A stretch of 64,000 nt of DNA from Prunella strophiata (GCA_036583965.1 JAZBQD010000015.1:69728330-69792329), one strand, 5' to 3'; positions 1 to 38,494 are shown, counted from the first letter of the stretch. Notes: generated by a model not told the origin, from the letters alone. Program-made: numbers and translations.

Positions 1-2525
1 ATGATAGAGATAGAGACAGAGATAGAGATAGAGATAGAGATGATAGAGACAGAGATAGAGATGATAGAGATTAGAGATAGAGATAGAGAAGAGATAGAGA
101 TAGAGATAGAGATAGAGGATAGAGATAGAGATAGAGATAGAGATAGAGATAGAGATAGAGGATAGAGATAGAGATAGAGATAGATAGAGATAGAGATGAG
201 ATAGAGATAGAGATAGGATAGAGATAGAGATGATAGAGACAGAGATAGAGATGATAGAGATGATAGAGATGATAGAGACAGAGATAGAGATGATAGAGAC
301 AGAGATAGAGATGATAGAGACAGAGATAGAGATGATAGAGATTAGAGATAGAGATAGAGATAGATAGAGATAGAGATAGAGATAGAGGATAGAGATAGAG
401 ATAGAGATAGAGATAGAGATAGAGATAGAGGATAGAGATAGAGATAGAGATAGATAGAGATAGAGATGAGATAGAGATAGAGATAGAGGATAGAGATAGA
501 GATGATAGAGATGATAGAGACAGAGATAGAGATGATAGAGATAGAGATGATAGAGACAGAGATAGAGATGATAGAGACAGAGATAGAGATGATAGAGACA
601 GAGATAGAGATGATAGAGATTAGAGATAGAGATAGAGATAGAGATGATAGAGATTAGAGATAGAGATAGAGATAGAGATAGATAGAGATACAGATGATAC
701 AGATACAGATACAGATACAGATACAGATACAGATACAGATACAGATACAGACGTTACAGATACAGATACAGATACAGATACAGATACAGATACAGATACA
801 GATGATAGAGATAGAGATAGATAGAGATAGAGATGATAGAGATAGAGACAGAGATAGAGATGATAGAGATGATAGAGACAGAGATAGAGATGATAGAGAT
901 AGAGACAGAGATAGAGATGATAGAGACAGAGATAGAGATGATAGAGACAGAGATAGAGATGATAGAGATGATAGAGATGATAGAGACAGAGATAGAGATG
1001 ATAGAGATTAGAGATAGAGATAGATAGAGATACAGATGATAGAGATAGAGATTAGAGATAGAGATAGAGATGATAGAGATAGAGATGAGATAGAGATAGA
1101 GATAGATAGAGATAGAGATGATAGAGATGATAGAGATAGAGACAGAGATAGAGATGATAGAGATAGAGATGATAGAGATAGAGACAGAGATAGAGATGAT
1201 AGAGATGATAGAGATAGAGATGATAGAGATGATAGAGACAGAGATAGAGATGATAGAGATGATAGAGATGATAGAGATTAGAGATAGAGATAGATAGAGA
1301 TAGAGATGATAGAGATTAGAGATAGAGATAGATAGAGATAGAGATGATAGAGATTAGAGATAGAGATAGAGATTAGAGATAGAGATAGAGGATAGAGATA
1401 GAGATGATAGAGATAGAGACAGAGATAGAGATGATAGAGATAGAGATGATAGAGACAGAGATAGAGATGATAGAGATTAGAGATAGAGATAGAGATGATA
1501 GAGATGATAGAGATGATAGAGATGATAGAGATAGAGATGATAGAGATGATAGAGATTAGAGATAGAGATAGATAGAGATAGAGATAGAGATGATAGAGAC
1601 AGAGATAGAGATGATAGAGATGATAGAGATGATAGAGACAGAGATAGAGATGATAGAGATAGAGATTAGAGATAGAGATAGAGATAGAGATAGATAGAGA
1701 TACAGATGATAGAGATAGAGATTAGAGATAGAGATAGAGATAGAGATAGAGATTAGAGATAGAGATAGAGATTAGAGATAGAGATAGAGGATAGAGATAG
1801 AGATGATAGAGATGATAGAGATGATAGAGATGATAGAGACAGAGATAGAGATGATAGAGACAGAGATAGAGATGATAGAGATGATAGAGATTAGAGATAG
1901 AGATAGAGATGATAGAGATGATAGAGATTAGAGATAGAGATAGATAGAGATACAGATGATACAGATACAGATACAGATACAGATACAGATACAGATTACA
2001 GATACAGATACAGATTACAGATACAGATACAGATACAGATACAGATACAGATTACAGATACAGATACAGATTACAGATACAGATACAGATACAGATGATA
2101 GAGATAGAGATTAGAGATAGAGATAGAGATGATAGAGATTAGAGATAGAGATAGATAGAGATAGAGATGAGATAGAGATAGAGATGATAGAGATAGAGAT
2201 TAGAGATAGAGATAGAGATGAGATAGAGATAGAGGATAGAGATAGAGATAGATAGAGATAGAGATAGAGATAGAGGATAGAGATAGAGATAGATAGAGAT
2301 AGAGATGATAGAGATTAGAGATAGAGATAGATAGAGATACAGATGATACAGATACAGATACAGATACAGATACAGATACAGATACAGATGATAGAGATAG
2401 AGATTAGAGATAGAGATAGATAGAGATAGAGATGATAGAGATGATAGAGATGATAGAGATAGAGATAGAGGATAGAGATAGAGATAGAGATAGATAGAGA
2501 TACAGATGATAGAGATAGAGATCAG
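1..2525. repeat. Compound GATAGA/GATACA microsatellite array
   Basis: About 2.5 kb is built almost entirely of GATAGA hexamers, interspersed with GATGATAGA, GATTAGA and GAGGATAGA variants. Blocks where the unit becomes GATACA lie near 690-805, 1945-2095 and 2335-2390. The array runs to the left edge of the window, so its true length is unknown, and it ends abruptly at about 2525. Long open frames inside it are by-products of the repeat and are not genes. Confidence 0.97.
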
Positions 2526-4417
2526 CTTATTTAGATTTCTATTGGGTGAAACAGAAGGACAGGTTCCTAATCCATCTTCCATTTTCCTGTTCTTTAAATA
2601 TATGTCAAGATTTCCAAGCTATAGAAGTGGACAAACACCTTAGAAGAGTGTTTGATTCTGTGGAAGAAAGTTTTCCTTTAAACAGGAATATTACCTACCT
2701 CTTCATCTCAGGGTCCAGTGAAAAGTTTGCTTTAGCTTTCAGGTCATTTTCTAGTCAGTTATGTATTAAGAGAATCAATGTAAATTGCTTTTTTTATAAA
2801 TAATAAGGTTACTGTTGTTACCTTGTCTGAAATGTTCAATAAATTATGCATTTCTATGAGTCTAATAGTTGGTAATAACCTTTGCTCTCAGTTATCACTA
2901 AAAAAATTTAAATCTCATTTTAGCCTTCTGGTTTTGTAGTGTAGTGTTAGGGTTTTCATTCCATTTTGTATTTTAGTGGGAAGGATATTAATGTTGTTTA
3001 GAAGGGTGAGAAATACACAGCTACATATTGGGGTAATAACAACAGTATGCAACCGGTGTCCGTTTTCAGGTTTTTATATTGCATGGATGAAAATTTGAGC
3101 TATGGAAAATAATCAAATGTATTCTTCCTTGTGCTCACCATAAACCATTTTTACAGTCAATTGGTCAAATAATTCAGTGCAGCTGTTTTACCCACTTCAT
3201 TTTGATTCTTCAGTTATTCTGGATGCTTTGTATTATGACAACTATTAATAGAAGGACGAAATGTGCTAAGACTGAACTTTTTTATTTCTATTTCTAGCTT
3301 TTTCTCCCATACTATAGCATAATATGTAACTACATTCTGAAAAAAATATCTGCAGAGAAGAGCAAGAATATGAAGCTATTTATTTACAGAAAGAAATTGG
3401 GCTTCATTCCACATCTTTTACAACTCAGCCTGCATATTCAGCACAGACAATAGTAATTAAGAAATAGATAAGCCCAAATCAAGGGAATTTTAGATGTTTC
3501 AGAAACACAGGGGGCAATTGATTTTTTGTTTGTATTGCTACACAAAGAAAGTTAATGCATATGTACCCTTGATCTTTGGAAGTATGTTTATATTTTAGTC
3601 TAGTCCAAAAAGACAGAAGTGGTTAGAATTATGTATTAGATATATATTAGACTTCACTACAGTGAAATGGCTGTATATAAAAGGAAAATTACTCTCCAGT
3701 CATTAAACTGCCAAGTTACTGTTAAATCTTTATCTGGAATTCTCTTTTAGAAACATTCACATGCTCAGTATCTTGGATGCAATTCATAAAATGTAACTGT
3801 GCTTTTGTTTTATCTTTGGGCTTGCAAAGCAATCAGTATTAAAAAAAAAAAATAACAAAACAAAACAAACCTCACTACTTAAAAGCATTCAGGGCAGAAA
3901 TAGAGCACAAGACAATGAAACAAATGTTTCAGCATTTATAACAATAAGGCAAGATTTTGTAATAAGCACCCAGCTTTAGACTTTGGCATTTCTCTGAGAA
4001 ACAGAAATCGAAAACCAGAAACTTCCACCACTTTTACATGGAACTGCTGATGACTTTGAAAACTGACAGCTGCATGACTGCATTGGCTCAGAAGTAAATA
4101 GAACAATGTGATTACTGCGATAAGGTGAATGAATTCAAGCAGCACACTTCCATCCTTGGGTTCAGCTGGAGCCTTTTGACTTGTTACACCACTTTGACTT
4201 CATGTCCCTAGGAGAACAGGCAAGCTATGTGTCTGCTGCAGCTCTGTGTTATTCTGAATGCACAGATTCCAGGATCACCCTCCTGCTCTTGTGAAGAGAA
4301 ATCTCAGGCTGTTAATATTCTAACCCACAGTATTCAAACTGTGATCCATTCAGACTCAGTTGACCAACAGTGCAAATCAAACCTCTCCTTGGCTTGACTA
4401 AGGAAAGCTGAATACAC
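2526..4417. other. AT-rich non-coding sequence, nothing recognised
   Basis: Unique AT-rich sequence between the microsatellite and a CR1 fragment. I see no splice-bounded open frame, RNA gene or recognisable repeat apart from short homopolymers (A-run near 3840). It lies downstream of the C7orf57-like gene. Confidence 0.6.
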
Positions 4418-4421
4418 ATTA

Positions 4422-4865
4422 ATGGCATCATTTAACTTGGAAAAGACCACCATGATGTTCAAGTCCAACCCCCAACTGAACACCACCTTGCCAACAAAGC
4501 CATAGCACTGTCATGGATGGTTGCTTCTTGAACACTCCCAAGGATGGTGACTCTGCCACTTCCCTGGACAGCCCATTCCAATGTTTAACCCTCCTTTCAG
4601 TGAAGAAATTCTTCCTGATGTCCAACCTGAATCTCCTCTGGCTGTTTCCTCTCATTCTGTCACTGGTTGGCTAGGAGAAACCAACACCCACCTGACTACC
4701 AGCTCCTTCCAGGTTGTTGTAGAGAGTGGTAAGGTCACCCCTGAGCCTCCCTTGCTCCAGGCTAAATAACCCCAGCTCCCTCAGCTGCTCCTCATAGGAC
4801 TTACTCTCTAGAACCTTCACCAGCTCCATTGCCCTTTACTGGAGTCACTCCTACGAGTTGTGTTC
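4422..4865 (-). mobile_element. CR1 LINE 3' fragment
   Basis: The plus strand reads as the reverse complement of an avian CR1 3' end: a 'supported by a hold on ... tccaaccccc' type start near 4455, the 'aagaaattcttcctgatgtccaacctgaa' region near 4602-4630, then the 'ctccctcagctgctcctcatagga' region near 4778. The element is therefore on the minus strand, 5'-truncated and diverged. Boundaries are approximate. Confidence 0.85.
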
Positions 4866-4869
4866 CACC

Positions 4870-6546
4870 TTATATTCTTTCCCCTGTCCTGCTGGGAAGG
4901 GGAGTGATAGAGGGGCTTGGCAGGCACCAACTCACCACAACTGGTCAGGTTTTAACGCTATGAGCTCCAACTCTGGCATTCCCTGATACACTAGCTTTTT
5001 GGATTTCCCAAAAAGCTCTGCCTTCACAGCAAAATAAATGGTTTCAATTTATCTGGACATAATACGCAACACAAATTGTAAGTGAAAACAGATACAAGGT
5101 AAGTAATCTCACACACCACTAAAGTTACAGCTTGATGTAAGCTTTTTTTTATATTTAGAAAAAATTGCTGAGTAGCCAGTAACCATACATTTAAGCATTT
5201 GCATGTCTTAGCCTTTTATTTTTTTAAATACAATTTAGTTGAATTGATCAAAATAATGGATAGCAAAGATGGACTCAGGTGCTAGGTCTAACACCATCAA
5301 CAGCAAAATTTATACAGTTTGCTGAAAATTTTGAGGGTTCAGATTAGCAATGGTTTACCTATTTCCAATCAATTTTTACATCAAGGTTCTAAAGCAACAG
5401 TGTTAAACCAAATACTCTAAACATTCTGTTCAAAGAAATCTACATTTATTTATAAACTCTAGAACCTTCGGGACTTGGATTCAAAGGTGTAAAATGTACT
5501 GAACGTAATCTAAAGAGGAAATACTAAAAATTAAGCATTTACTTTTCATGGTATTAGCAAAAACATGGTAATGAAATTGCACCCACTCTCTAGTGGACTT
5601 TATAATAAATATTTAATTATTAATAAGATTTCAGGGATATATCCTAATCCAAGTAGATAAAATAGCAAGTGTTGAAATATCAGTGTATCTTAACTTTTCC
5701 AAAATATTAAAGTACAACATCTATACATTGCTATTTCAAAGTACAAACTTCTGCTGGTGCGAACAAACACAGTGATCTAGCATATAATATTTTTGTTGCA
5801 GTCAAAACTTCAGGATAGACAATTTTTTTATCTAACAGCTGAAAGTGCAGACTTCATAGATAGCTGAGTCCATAGAACTGTTAATCAATGATTCAGCTTC
5901 TATACAACAAGACTATACCAGGAAATGCCACCAGGTCTTTAATTATGTGGTTGAATCAACTAGTTCTTGTGTAGGAGGCACAGCAATAGAACTGTCCTAG
6001 AAAGCTGAGTGCCTCTTCAAAGCAAATGAGCTTTTGGGATGAAGAATCAGTCTTTTCAGTGAAGGTTTGACTTTTTTACTGCAAGTATCCATACCAGTTG
6101 AATTTTTTCTATCTACATTTCATCCCATACCACACAGTTCCCCTTCACCTTTCTCTGTGGCATAATTCATGAGTACAGCTGTACTTAACTGAAGAAACTT
6201 GCTGATTTGGACTCATTAATAGCATGCCTGTGTCTAGTCAAGTCAGCAGCAATATGGTAACCCTGTCTGAGAACAGCAAAGCAACAGGAGTCTTGTGCAG
6301 GAGGAAACCTCAGCTTTGCTTTATTTTGTTTATTATATTAAGAAAAAGCCTACAACTAAGCACTGACAGCTGTAGTCTGTTCTTTAAAATTTGCTGTAAT
6401 CAAGCCCAGTGAAGTTCATCCATCTCACAAACTTCTCAATCAGGGATGAGTTAAATTACAAAAATAATCTAGCTAACATGTAAATAGTGGGCTATATAAG
6501 CAACACAAAGCTATAGTTTCCCAAAGACTCTTTCAAGTTACTTATT
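4870..6546 (-). other. 3' flank / possible 3' UTR of the C7orf57-like gene
   Basis: AT-rich sequence directly downstream (minus strand) of the C7orf57-like stop codon. Plus-strand 'tttatt' motifs near 6322 and 6331 would be AATAAA signals on the minus strand, so the transcript may end near 6.3 kb. I could not decide which signal is used, and nothing else is recognisable down to the CR1 fragment. Confidence 0.4.
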
Positions 6547-18154
<11,608 letters not shown>

Positions 18155-18839
18155 GAACCAGCCCGAAGCGCTGCCGCTCCCCGGGGTCAGGGATGCAGAG
18201 CAGCAGCCAGCGCCCGCTGCCGCCTCCGGGCGGCTCCGCGCCCGCCGCTCTCCGCTGCCGATGCTCGGGGTCCCCGCTGCCGCCCTGGCCGCAGCTCAGG
18301 GACCGAAGGGACATTCCCCGAGGGGTGATCCGCACCCCCCGGGAAAGGGGCGGGATGGAGCCCGAAGGGGAGACGCGGGCGGAGCGGACCCCACCCAGCC
18401 CATGGTGCCTCCCTCCCTGTTTCCTTTCTTCCGCGGGGTGGAAGCTCGGTGCGGTGCTCGCCGCTGCCAGCAGCAGCAGCAGGGGCGCAGAGCGGAGTGG
18501 GGCCCGCTCCCGGCAGGCTCCCGGCTCGGGAAGCGATAGGAGCCGTGCCGGGACACCTTTCTCCCAAAGAGGGGAGGACGCTCTCCCACTGTGACCGACC
18601 GCCCGGACTTTACCCCTGCTGGAAAACTGCATCCCAGCTGAAACGAGGACAAAATCCATCCTATCTTCCACGGCATTTGCCATTCTGTACTATTTAATTT
18701 TTGCCTTCTGGCCGGTCCATACACTGAAAGCCTGCTGGTACCCTTTTGGGTCCTTGAAATACCCTCTTCTGAGATTTTCTTTGTAGTCCTGGAGCTAGCA
18801 GGCCACTTTATCCACCAATGCTGCTTCTTCATCTTTCCA

Positions 18840-19320
18840 TGTCTGGGACCTGAAGAACATGGAAGTGATGATGGGATACAGTGGGAGAATGTGGAGGGAT
18901 GGAGAGACATAAAGAAAATGGTGGGGTGATGGAACATGGAGAATATAGTGAGACATAGAGGAGATGGAGGGCCAGAGGGGTGATGGAATGGGGGGATGAT
19001 GAGTCATGAAGATGTTAGGGATGTGGAGAGGATGGACAGATAGTGGGACATAGAGATTGTGGGATGTGTAGCAACATAGAGGAACTGGAGTCGTAGAGAA
19101 CATACAGGGCTGGTGGGATATGGTGGATGATGGCCCATGGAGGAGATGGAGGGACAAGTTGGAGTGAGAAATGGAGGATAACAAGTTGGAGGAGAGAGGG
19201 CTGTTGGGCCAAGGGGTGGTGGAATGATTGATGGAGAGGCCAGACAGATGAAAGCATTTGGGATAGAAGGACAGTGGGACATGTGGGGAAATGAAACATG
19301 GTGGGTAGTGGGACAGAGCG
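18840..19320. repeat. Degenerate purine-rich minisatellite (gggacatggtggatgatgg type)
   Basis: Imperfect repeats of 'gtgggacatggagg(a)tgatgg' units fill this stretch. Similar sequence recurs at about 37.65-37.93 kb downstream of the MYH7-like gene, so both are part of the duplicated 3' flanks of the two myosin genes. Confidence 0.75.
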
Positions 19321-19637
19321 GTTGGTGGCTAGGGGAACACTGAGGCCAGAAGCAGCACAAGCTGCAAGCTCAGGAACCAGGAGGTCCCTGAAGGGCTCAC
19401 CCAGGCTCTGTGCTACATGTGGAGGTACCAGATGCTGCCCCCCACCTCCTGGGGACTCTCCCTCTCCAGTCCACAGGCACATCTCTTCCCACACACAGAC
19501 ATGGATTGGTGTGAGGCAGGTTGAGATACTCTGTGAGGCAATTTGAGGTCAAGGTACACCCCATGGGTGAAATCATATTGCACTGTGGGATGGGCTGCAG
19601 CAATCCTGTGGGGTGCAACAGGTCCACACTGGGTTGG

Positions 19638-20541
19638 CAGTCCAAAAAATTTTTAGGGTTGGAAGGAACCTCAGATCGTCCAGTCCAACCCCCCTGCCAA
19701 GGCAGGGTCAGCCTAGAGAATTTACACAGGAACGTGTCCAGTTGGGGTTTGACTGTCTGCAGACAGGGAGACTCCACAATCTCCCTGGGCAGTCTGTTCC
19801 TGTGTTCTGCCACCCTCAATGTAAAGAAGTTCTTCCTTATGTTGAGGTGGAACTTGTTGTGTTTTAGTTTATGGCCATTGCTTCTTGTCATGTCCCTGGG
19901 AACCACCGAAAAGTCTCTCACTGTCCTCTGGACACCCGCCTTTGAGATGCATTGATGACATCCCCTCTGAGTTTTCTCTAGACTTAGGCCCAGCTCCCTC
20001 AGTCTCTTTCCCTGGAGAGATGTTCTAGGTCCCAGATCATCTTTGTGGCCTCCTGGACCCTCTCCAGTAACTAACTCCCTGTCTTTCTTGTGCTGAGGAG
20101 CCCAGAACTGGAACCACAATAGATGTGGCCTCACTATGACCAAATAGAGGGGCAGGTTCATCTCCTTTGACCTGCTGGGCACACACTTCCCAATGCACTC
20201 AGGACACTATTGGTCCTCCTAGCCCCAAAGACACAGTGCCAGCTCGTAGTCAACTTGTTATCCACCAAGATTCCCAGGTCCTTCTCCACAGAGGTGCTCC
20301 CTCATCTGATTAAGCAGTGGCCTCATATTTTCCCTAATCTTCCTTTTGCTGCTGATATACCTGTAGAAGCCCTTCTTGTTGTCCTTGTTATCCCTTGCCA
20401 GATTAAATTCCAAGGTGACTTTGGCCTTCCTTGCTGCATCCCTGAATACTCTGACAATGCTCCTATAATACTCCCACGTGGCCTGTCCCTTTTTCCACAT
20501 CCCATAAATTTCTTCTTCATAAATTTCAGATTTACTGCAAA
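19638..20541 (-). mobile_element. Internally deleted CR1 LINE inserted in the MYH6-like 3' flank
   Basis: From 19650 the plus strand is the reverse complement of a CR1 3' end ('gttggaaggaacctcagatcgtccagtccaacc', then 3' UTR landmarks to about 20290). From about 20300 to 20540 the minus strand encodes a piece of the CR1 reverse-transcriptase ORF, including '[20 protein letters not shown]'. The middle of ORF2 is missing. The paralogous flank of the MYH7-like gene (38271-38400) lacks it and aligns on both sides, so this is a clean insertion. Confidence 0.85.
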
Positions 20542-20642
20542 CTTGTATGGGCTCCATCCATGTTACAGGTGCCACACAATGGGATAACCCCAGCCTCCCA
20601 ACACAAATCCAACCCCACACAAACAGCTGCTGCTCAATGGTT

Positions 20643-20648
20643 TTTATT
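20643..20648 (-). terminator. MYH6: Polyadenylation signal of the MYH6-like gene
   Basis: The plus strand reads tttatt, i.e. AATAAA on the minus strand, about 100 nt after the stop codon at 20745-20747. The paralogous gene has the same signal in the same context (38411-38416). Confidence 0.8.
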
Positions 20649-20744
20649 GGCTTTCCAAGCTTGGGGAGCTAGGGGGAGTTGGGCACATGGAAGTCTAAAT
20701 GGTGCAGCTGCAAGTTCAGGTAGAATACTTGGGGATCCGGATCT

Positions 20745-35210
<14,466 letters not shown>

Positions 35211-35299
35211 CCTGCCGCACACGGACAGGGACCCGCATCACCGGGGCGGCTGTGAGCCTGCGGCCACAGGGTCTCGCCCCTTGTTCCATGGCCCCACAC

Positions 35300-36540
35300 A
35301 ACCCCGCTGGCTGAGCCCACTGCCATGCATGGGCTCCTATAGCCATGCCCAGACCCCTACGGCTGTGGCAGACACCGGAGCCAGACACGGAGCTTTGCAG
35401 CTGTGCACAGCCCCATGCAGGGATCCCTATAAATGTGCAGGGAGCCCCATAGCCCTCTGGACACCCACGTAGTCATGCACTGCCCGTGCAGACTCCTGTA
35501 GTGATTCAGGGACTCCCTGCAGGGACCCCTATAGCCATTAAAGGACCCCTATTAGTGATATACAGGACCTCATAGTTGTGTATGGCCCCATGCACAGAAT
35601 CCTATAGCCGTTCATGACCCCATGCATTGAGCCCTATACAGTGCACAGACCCCCTATAGCTGTAGGCAGACCCCTTATAGTCATGCAGGGACCCCAAAAG
35701 CCATGCACAGCCCCCTGTACTGATGCAGGCACCTCCACAACCAGGGACCACCAACCCCTGGAATGATGCATGGACCCCTGCAACACAAAGACCCCGTGTA
35801 GCCACACACAGACCCCCATACTGGATTCAGGCATCCCTGCAGTGATGCACGGAGACCCATAGCAAGGACCTCTATATTAATGCAGGGAACCTTAGCGTCC
35901 TGCACAGCCCCCCACAGCAAAGTATGGATCCCCTGTAGTGATGTGCAGACCCTGTAGCAGCACATACACCCTACAGCAGCACAGCCACACCACCCCCACC
36001 CGAAACACCCATCCCCATGCTGCCCCACAGCATCACCCTCACCTGGAGTCTGTGGATCTAGCAGATAAGATGAAGGGAGCTGGAAGAACATGCAGAGGGT
36101 GAGTAGGGTTACACCCCATGCCCCCTATAGATCCTCTTTGCCTCATAGACCCCTTCATGCCCCACAGATCACTTTGCCACATAGACCCCATGTGCCCCAT
36201 AGCCCTGCTTGTGCCACACATGCCCCTTGAGTGCCCCACAGACCACCAGTGTCCCCTAGCTTGCTGTGCCCCTATAGATCTCTTTCCATCTCACAGTTCC
36301 CCTCAGTGCTTCTTTGGTCCTCTGTGCCTCATAACCCCATGTGTACCCCACAGGTCCCCACACCCCATAGGCCCCCTGTGCCCCATATCCCCCACAGATT
36401 CCTGTGCCCCATAGATCCCCATATGCCTCATAACCCTCCTGTGCACCCCATAGCCCCCCATATCCTCCCTCAGCCCTTCATATCCACATCCCACATTCCC
36501 ACTATATCCCCCACCCTCTCCCTCTGTGCCCCACGCCGAC
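35300..36540. repeat. Degenerate 'ccctatagccatgcac' and 'ccccatagaccc' minisatellites
   Basis: About 35.3-35.98 kb consists of imperfect units around 'gacccctatagccatgcagg', and 36.11-36.48 kb of imperfect 'ccccatagaccccatgtgcc' units. This is 5' UTR/intron territory between the MYH6-like TATA box and its first coding exon. A possible tiny untranslated exon (36047-36061, TAG|ATCCACAGACTCCAG|GTGAGG) is visible but unproven. Confidence 0.7.
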
Positions 36541-36568
36541 ACCTATGCCAGCCCCGCAGCCCCAAGGC

Positions 36569-36630
36569 CTTTATAGACCATCATGGGATGGGGAGGGGAG
36601 GAGCATTCCTGGGGAGGGGGTGGCTGATAA
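36569..36630 (-). promoter_or_regulatory. MYH6: MYH6-like promoter: TATA box with MCAT and GATA motifs
   Basis: On the minus strand CTATAAAG lies at 36569-36576, predicting transcription start near 36543. Upstream are CATTCCT at 36604-36610, a match to the MCAT/TEAD consensus, and TGATAA at 36625-36630, a GATA-factor core, both written here on the plus strand. MCAT and GATA elements are established regulators of cardiac myosin promoters. The assignment to this gene is inference from position about 1.35 kb upstream of its ATG. Confidence 0.65.
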
Positions 36631-36789
36631 GGGAGAAGGAGGGGGGCACCTCCCTCCCACTTCCCCAGCCACAAGGTGGCATCTCTCCAGTGACCCTGGC
36701 ATCCAGGACCCACATATTCACCCCACAGGATGATCCGTGGGGCAGAGCTATAGGGACGAGCAAGGGCTGTCCAGACCCCTTGTAGGGGT

Positions 36790-37145
36790 GGGATGTGGGG
36801 TGGGCTAGGGGCCCTGGATGCCTGGGTGCCTTGTGTAGGAGGTGTGTGTGGAGCCCATATGTCTGGATCCCTTGTGTGGGGGGCAGGGGGGGAATGGGGA
36901 GCTCAGGCTCCAGGGTCCCGTGTGTGTGTGGGGGCAGTCTATGGGGACCAGGGTGCTTTGGTGGGGTTTGTGATGATTCTGTGGGTCTCAGATGCCTGGG
37001 TTGTTTATGTGTGTGGGATCTATGGAGCCCAGATGCCTGGGTTCTTTGTGCATGGAGGGGATCTGTGGGGCCAGCACTCCAGGGACCTGTGTGGAGGGGG
37101 TGCCTGTGGGGCCGGGACGCCTGGGTCCCTGGCCAATGTCCTGTC
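36790..37145. repeat. GT/GC-rich minisatellite (gatgcctgggtcc type)
   Basis: Imperfect repeats with the core 'gcctgggtcctttgtgtggggg...gtggggcc' fill this stretch upstream of the MYH6-like promoter, in the roughly 1.9 kb intergenic spacer between the two myosin genes. Confidence 0.7.
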
Positions 37146-38400
37146 ACCCGTGGGGTGGTGACAGCTCTACCCTGCCAGGTCTATATTGGGACACGGCCGG
37201 AGAGTGGGGGGGAGATTGTTATCTCGTCCCCCCCAGTGAGGCGCCGTGGGGCCGCCAGGGGTCTGAGGCACGGGGGGGTCTGGCAGCAGTCCCCGAACAC
37301 CGTGTCCACTTTGTCATCGAGGAGGTGACAAGTGCTCCCGCGAGGTGACACATTCCCGCGGGCGGGGAGGTCCCCACCTCCCCATTGTGCCCCACAGATC
37401 CCCCTCTCCTGCCCCACAGACCATCTCCTCTGCCCCACGGAGCCCTTACAGCGCCCCATAATTGCTCCATGGAGCCACAGAGAGTCTCCAGAGATCCCCA
37501 CGGAGTCTTTTCAGAGCCCCACAGACCCCACATGAGGCCCCACAGAGACATTATCCCGCCCTTCCTCGGCCCCAGCGGGGCGGGGGAGAGGAGCCGCCCG
37601 CACGCCGGGGTCCCCTGGGATCCGTCATGCGGCGCCGGCAGGACCGGGAGGGATGGGGCAGCGACAGATGGACGGCGAAAGGGAGGGTGAGGGGGGAAGC
37701 GGGGAGGGACAGAGGATGTGGTGGGGAGGGACAGGCAGGAGACAAAGGGACAGTGGGACACAGAGAACTTGCAGGCACCAGGGGGACATGGAGGAGGCAG
37801 AAGGACTATGGGAGATGGAGGACACAGGGATGGTGGGTGAAGAAGTGGTGGGGTGATGGATGGCAAGTCCAGAGCAATGGAGGGACAGGTCAGTAGGGAA
37901 TGGGGGGTTGTGGGACATGGTGTGTGGTGGGATGGAGCAGCTGGTGGCTTAGGGGAACACTGAGGCCAGGACAGAGGGACCTCAGCACCTGCAGCAGGAG
38001 AAGGATGCAACCTCAGGAACCAAAATATGCCTCAGCCTCTGCCCCACATGTGGGGATCCCAGATGCTGTCCCCCACCTCCTGGGGTCCCTCCCTCCCCAC
38101 CCCTACATCTGCCCCCAGACGTGTGTGTCCCCCCACATGGATCTAGGCTGGTGTGGAGCAGGTTGAGGTTACAGAACACCATGGAGCAGGTACAGCTTCT
38201 GCCCCACAGCAGATACACTGTGAGGCAGCTCAAGGTTGAGCTCATGGTTCACATCACATTGCACTGTGGGTCTGGTTGCATCATGCTGTGCTGCACACTG
38301 GTTGGTGATCTTGTGTGGGCTACAGACATCCTGTGGGTGCCATGCCATGGGGAAACCCCACCCTCCCCACACAAACAGAGCCCCACAAAAAATGATGCTG
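37146..38400. other. Intergenic spacer, including duplicated 3' flank of the MYH7-like gene
   Basis: 37181-37190 contains tctatattgg, one mismatch from an SRF CArG box, about 0.6 kb upstream of the MYH6-like TATA. From about 37905 to 38330 the sequence parallels 19285-19637, the flank of the other myosin gene, including 'cttaggggaacactgaggcc' and 'ccacctcctggggtccctcc'. No gene is evident. Confidence 0.55.
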
Positions 38401-38410
38401 CTCAATAGTT

Positions 38411-38416
38411 TTTATT
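38411..38416 (-). terminator. MYH7: Polyadenylation signal of the MYH7-like gene
   Basis: Plus-strand tttatt (AATAAA on the minus strand), about 80 nt past the stop codon at 38495-38497, in the same context (ctcaatagtttttattggct) as the signal of the neighbouring gene. Confidence 0.8.
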
Positions 38417-38494
38417 GGCTGACCAAGGCTGGGGGGCTGGGAGTGGGGGTGGGCCTCTTGGAGGTCCAGGGGATATTGTTGGGGGTCCAGAGCT

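Noticed and set aside
694..2582. Open frames of Asp/Arg or Ile/Glu repeats in the GATAGA array
   Set aside because: Low-complexity by-products of the hexamer, with no splice or start context.
20258..20620. A 120-codon minus-strand frame as a host gene
   Set aside because: It is a CR1 reverse-transcriptase fragment ([15 protein letters not shown]) within the inserted element.
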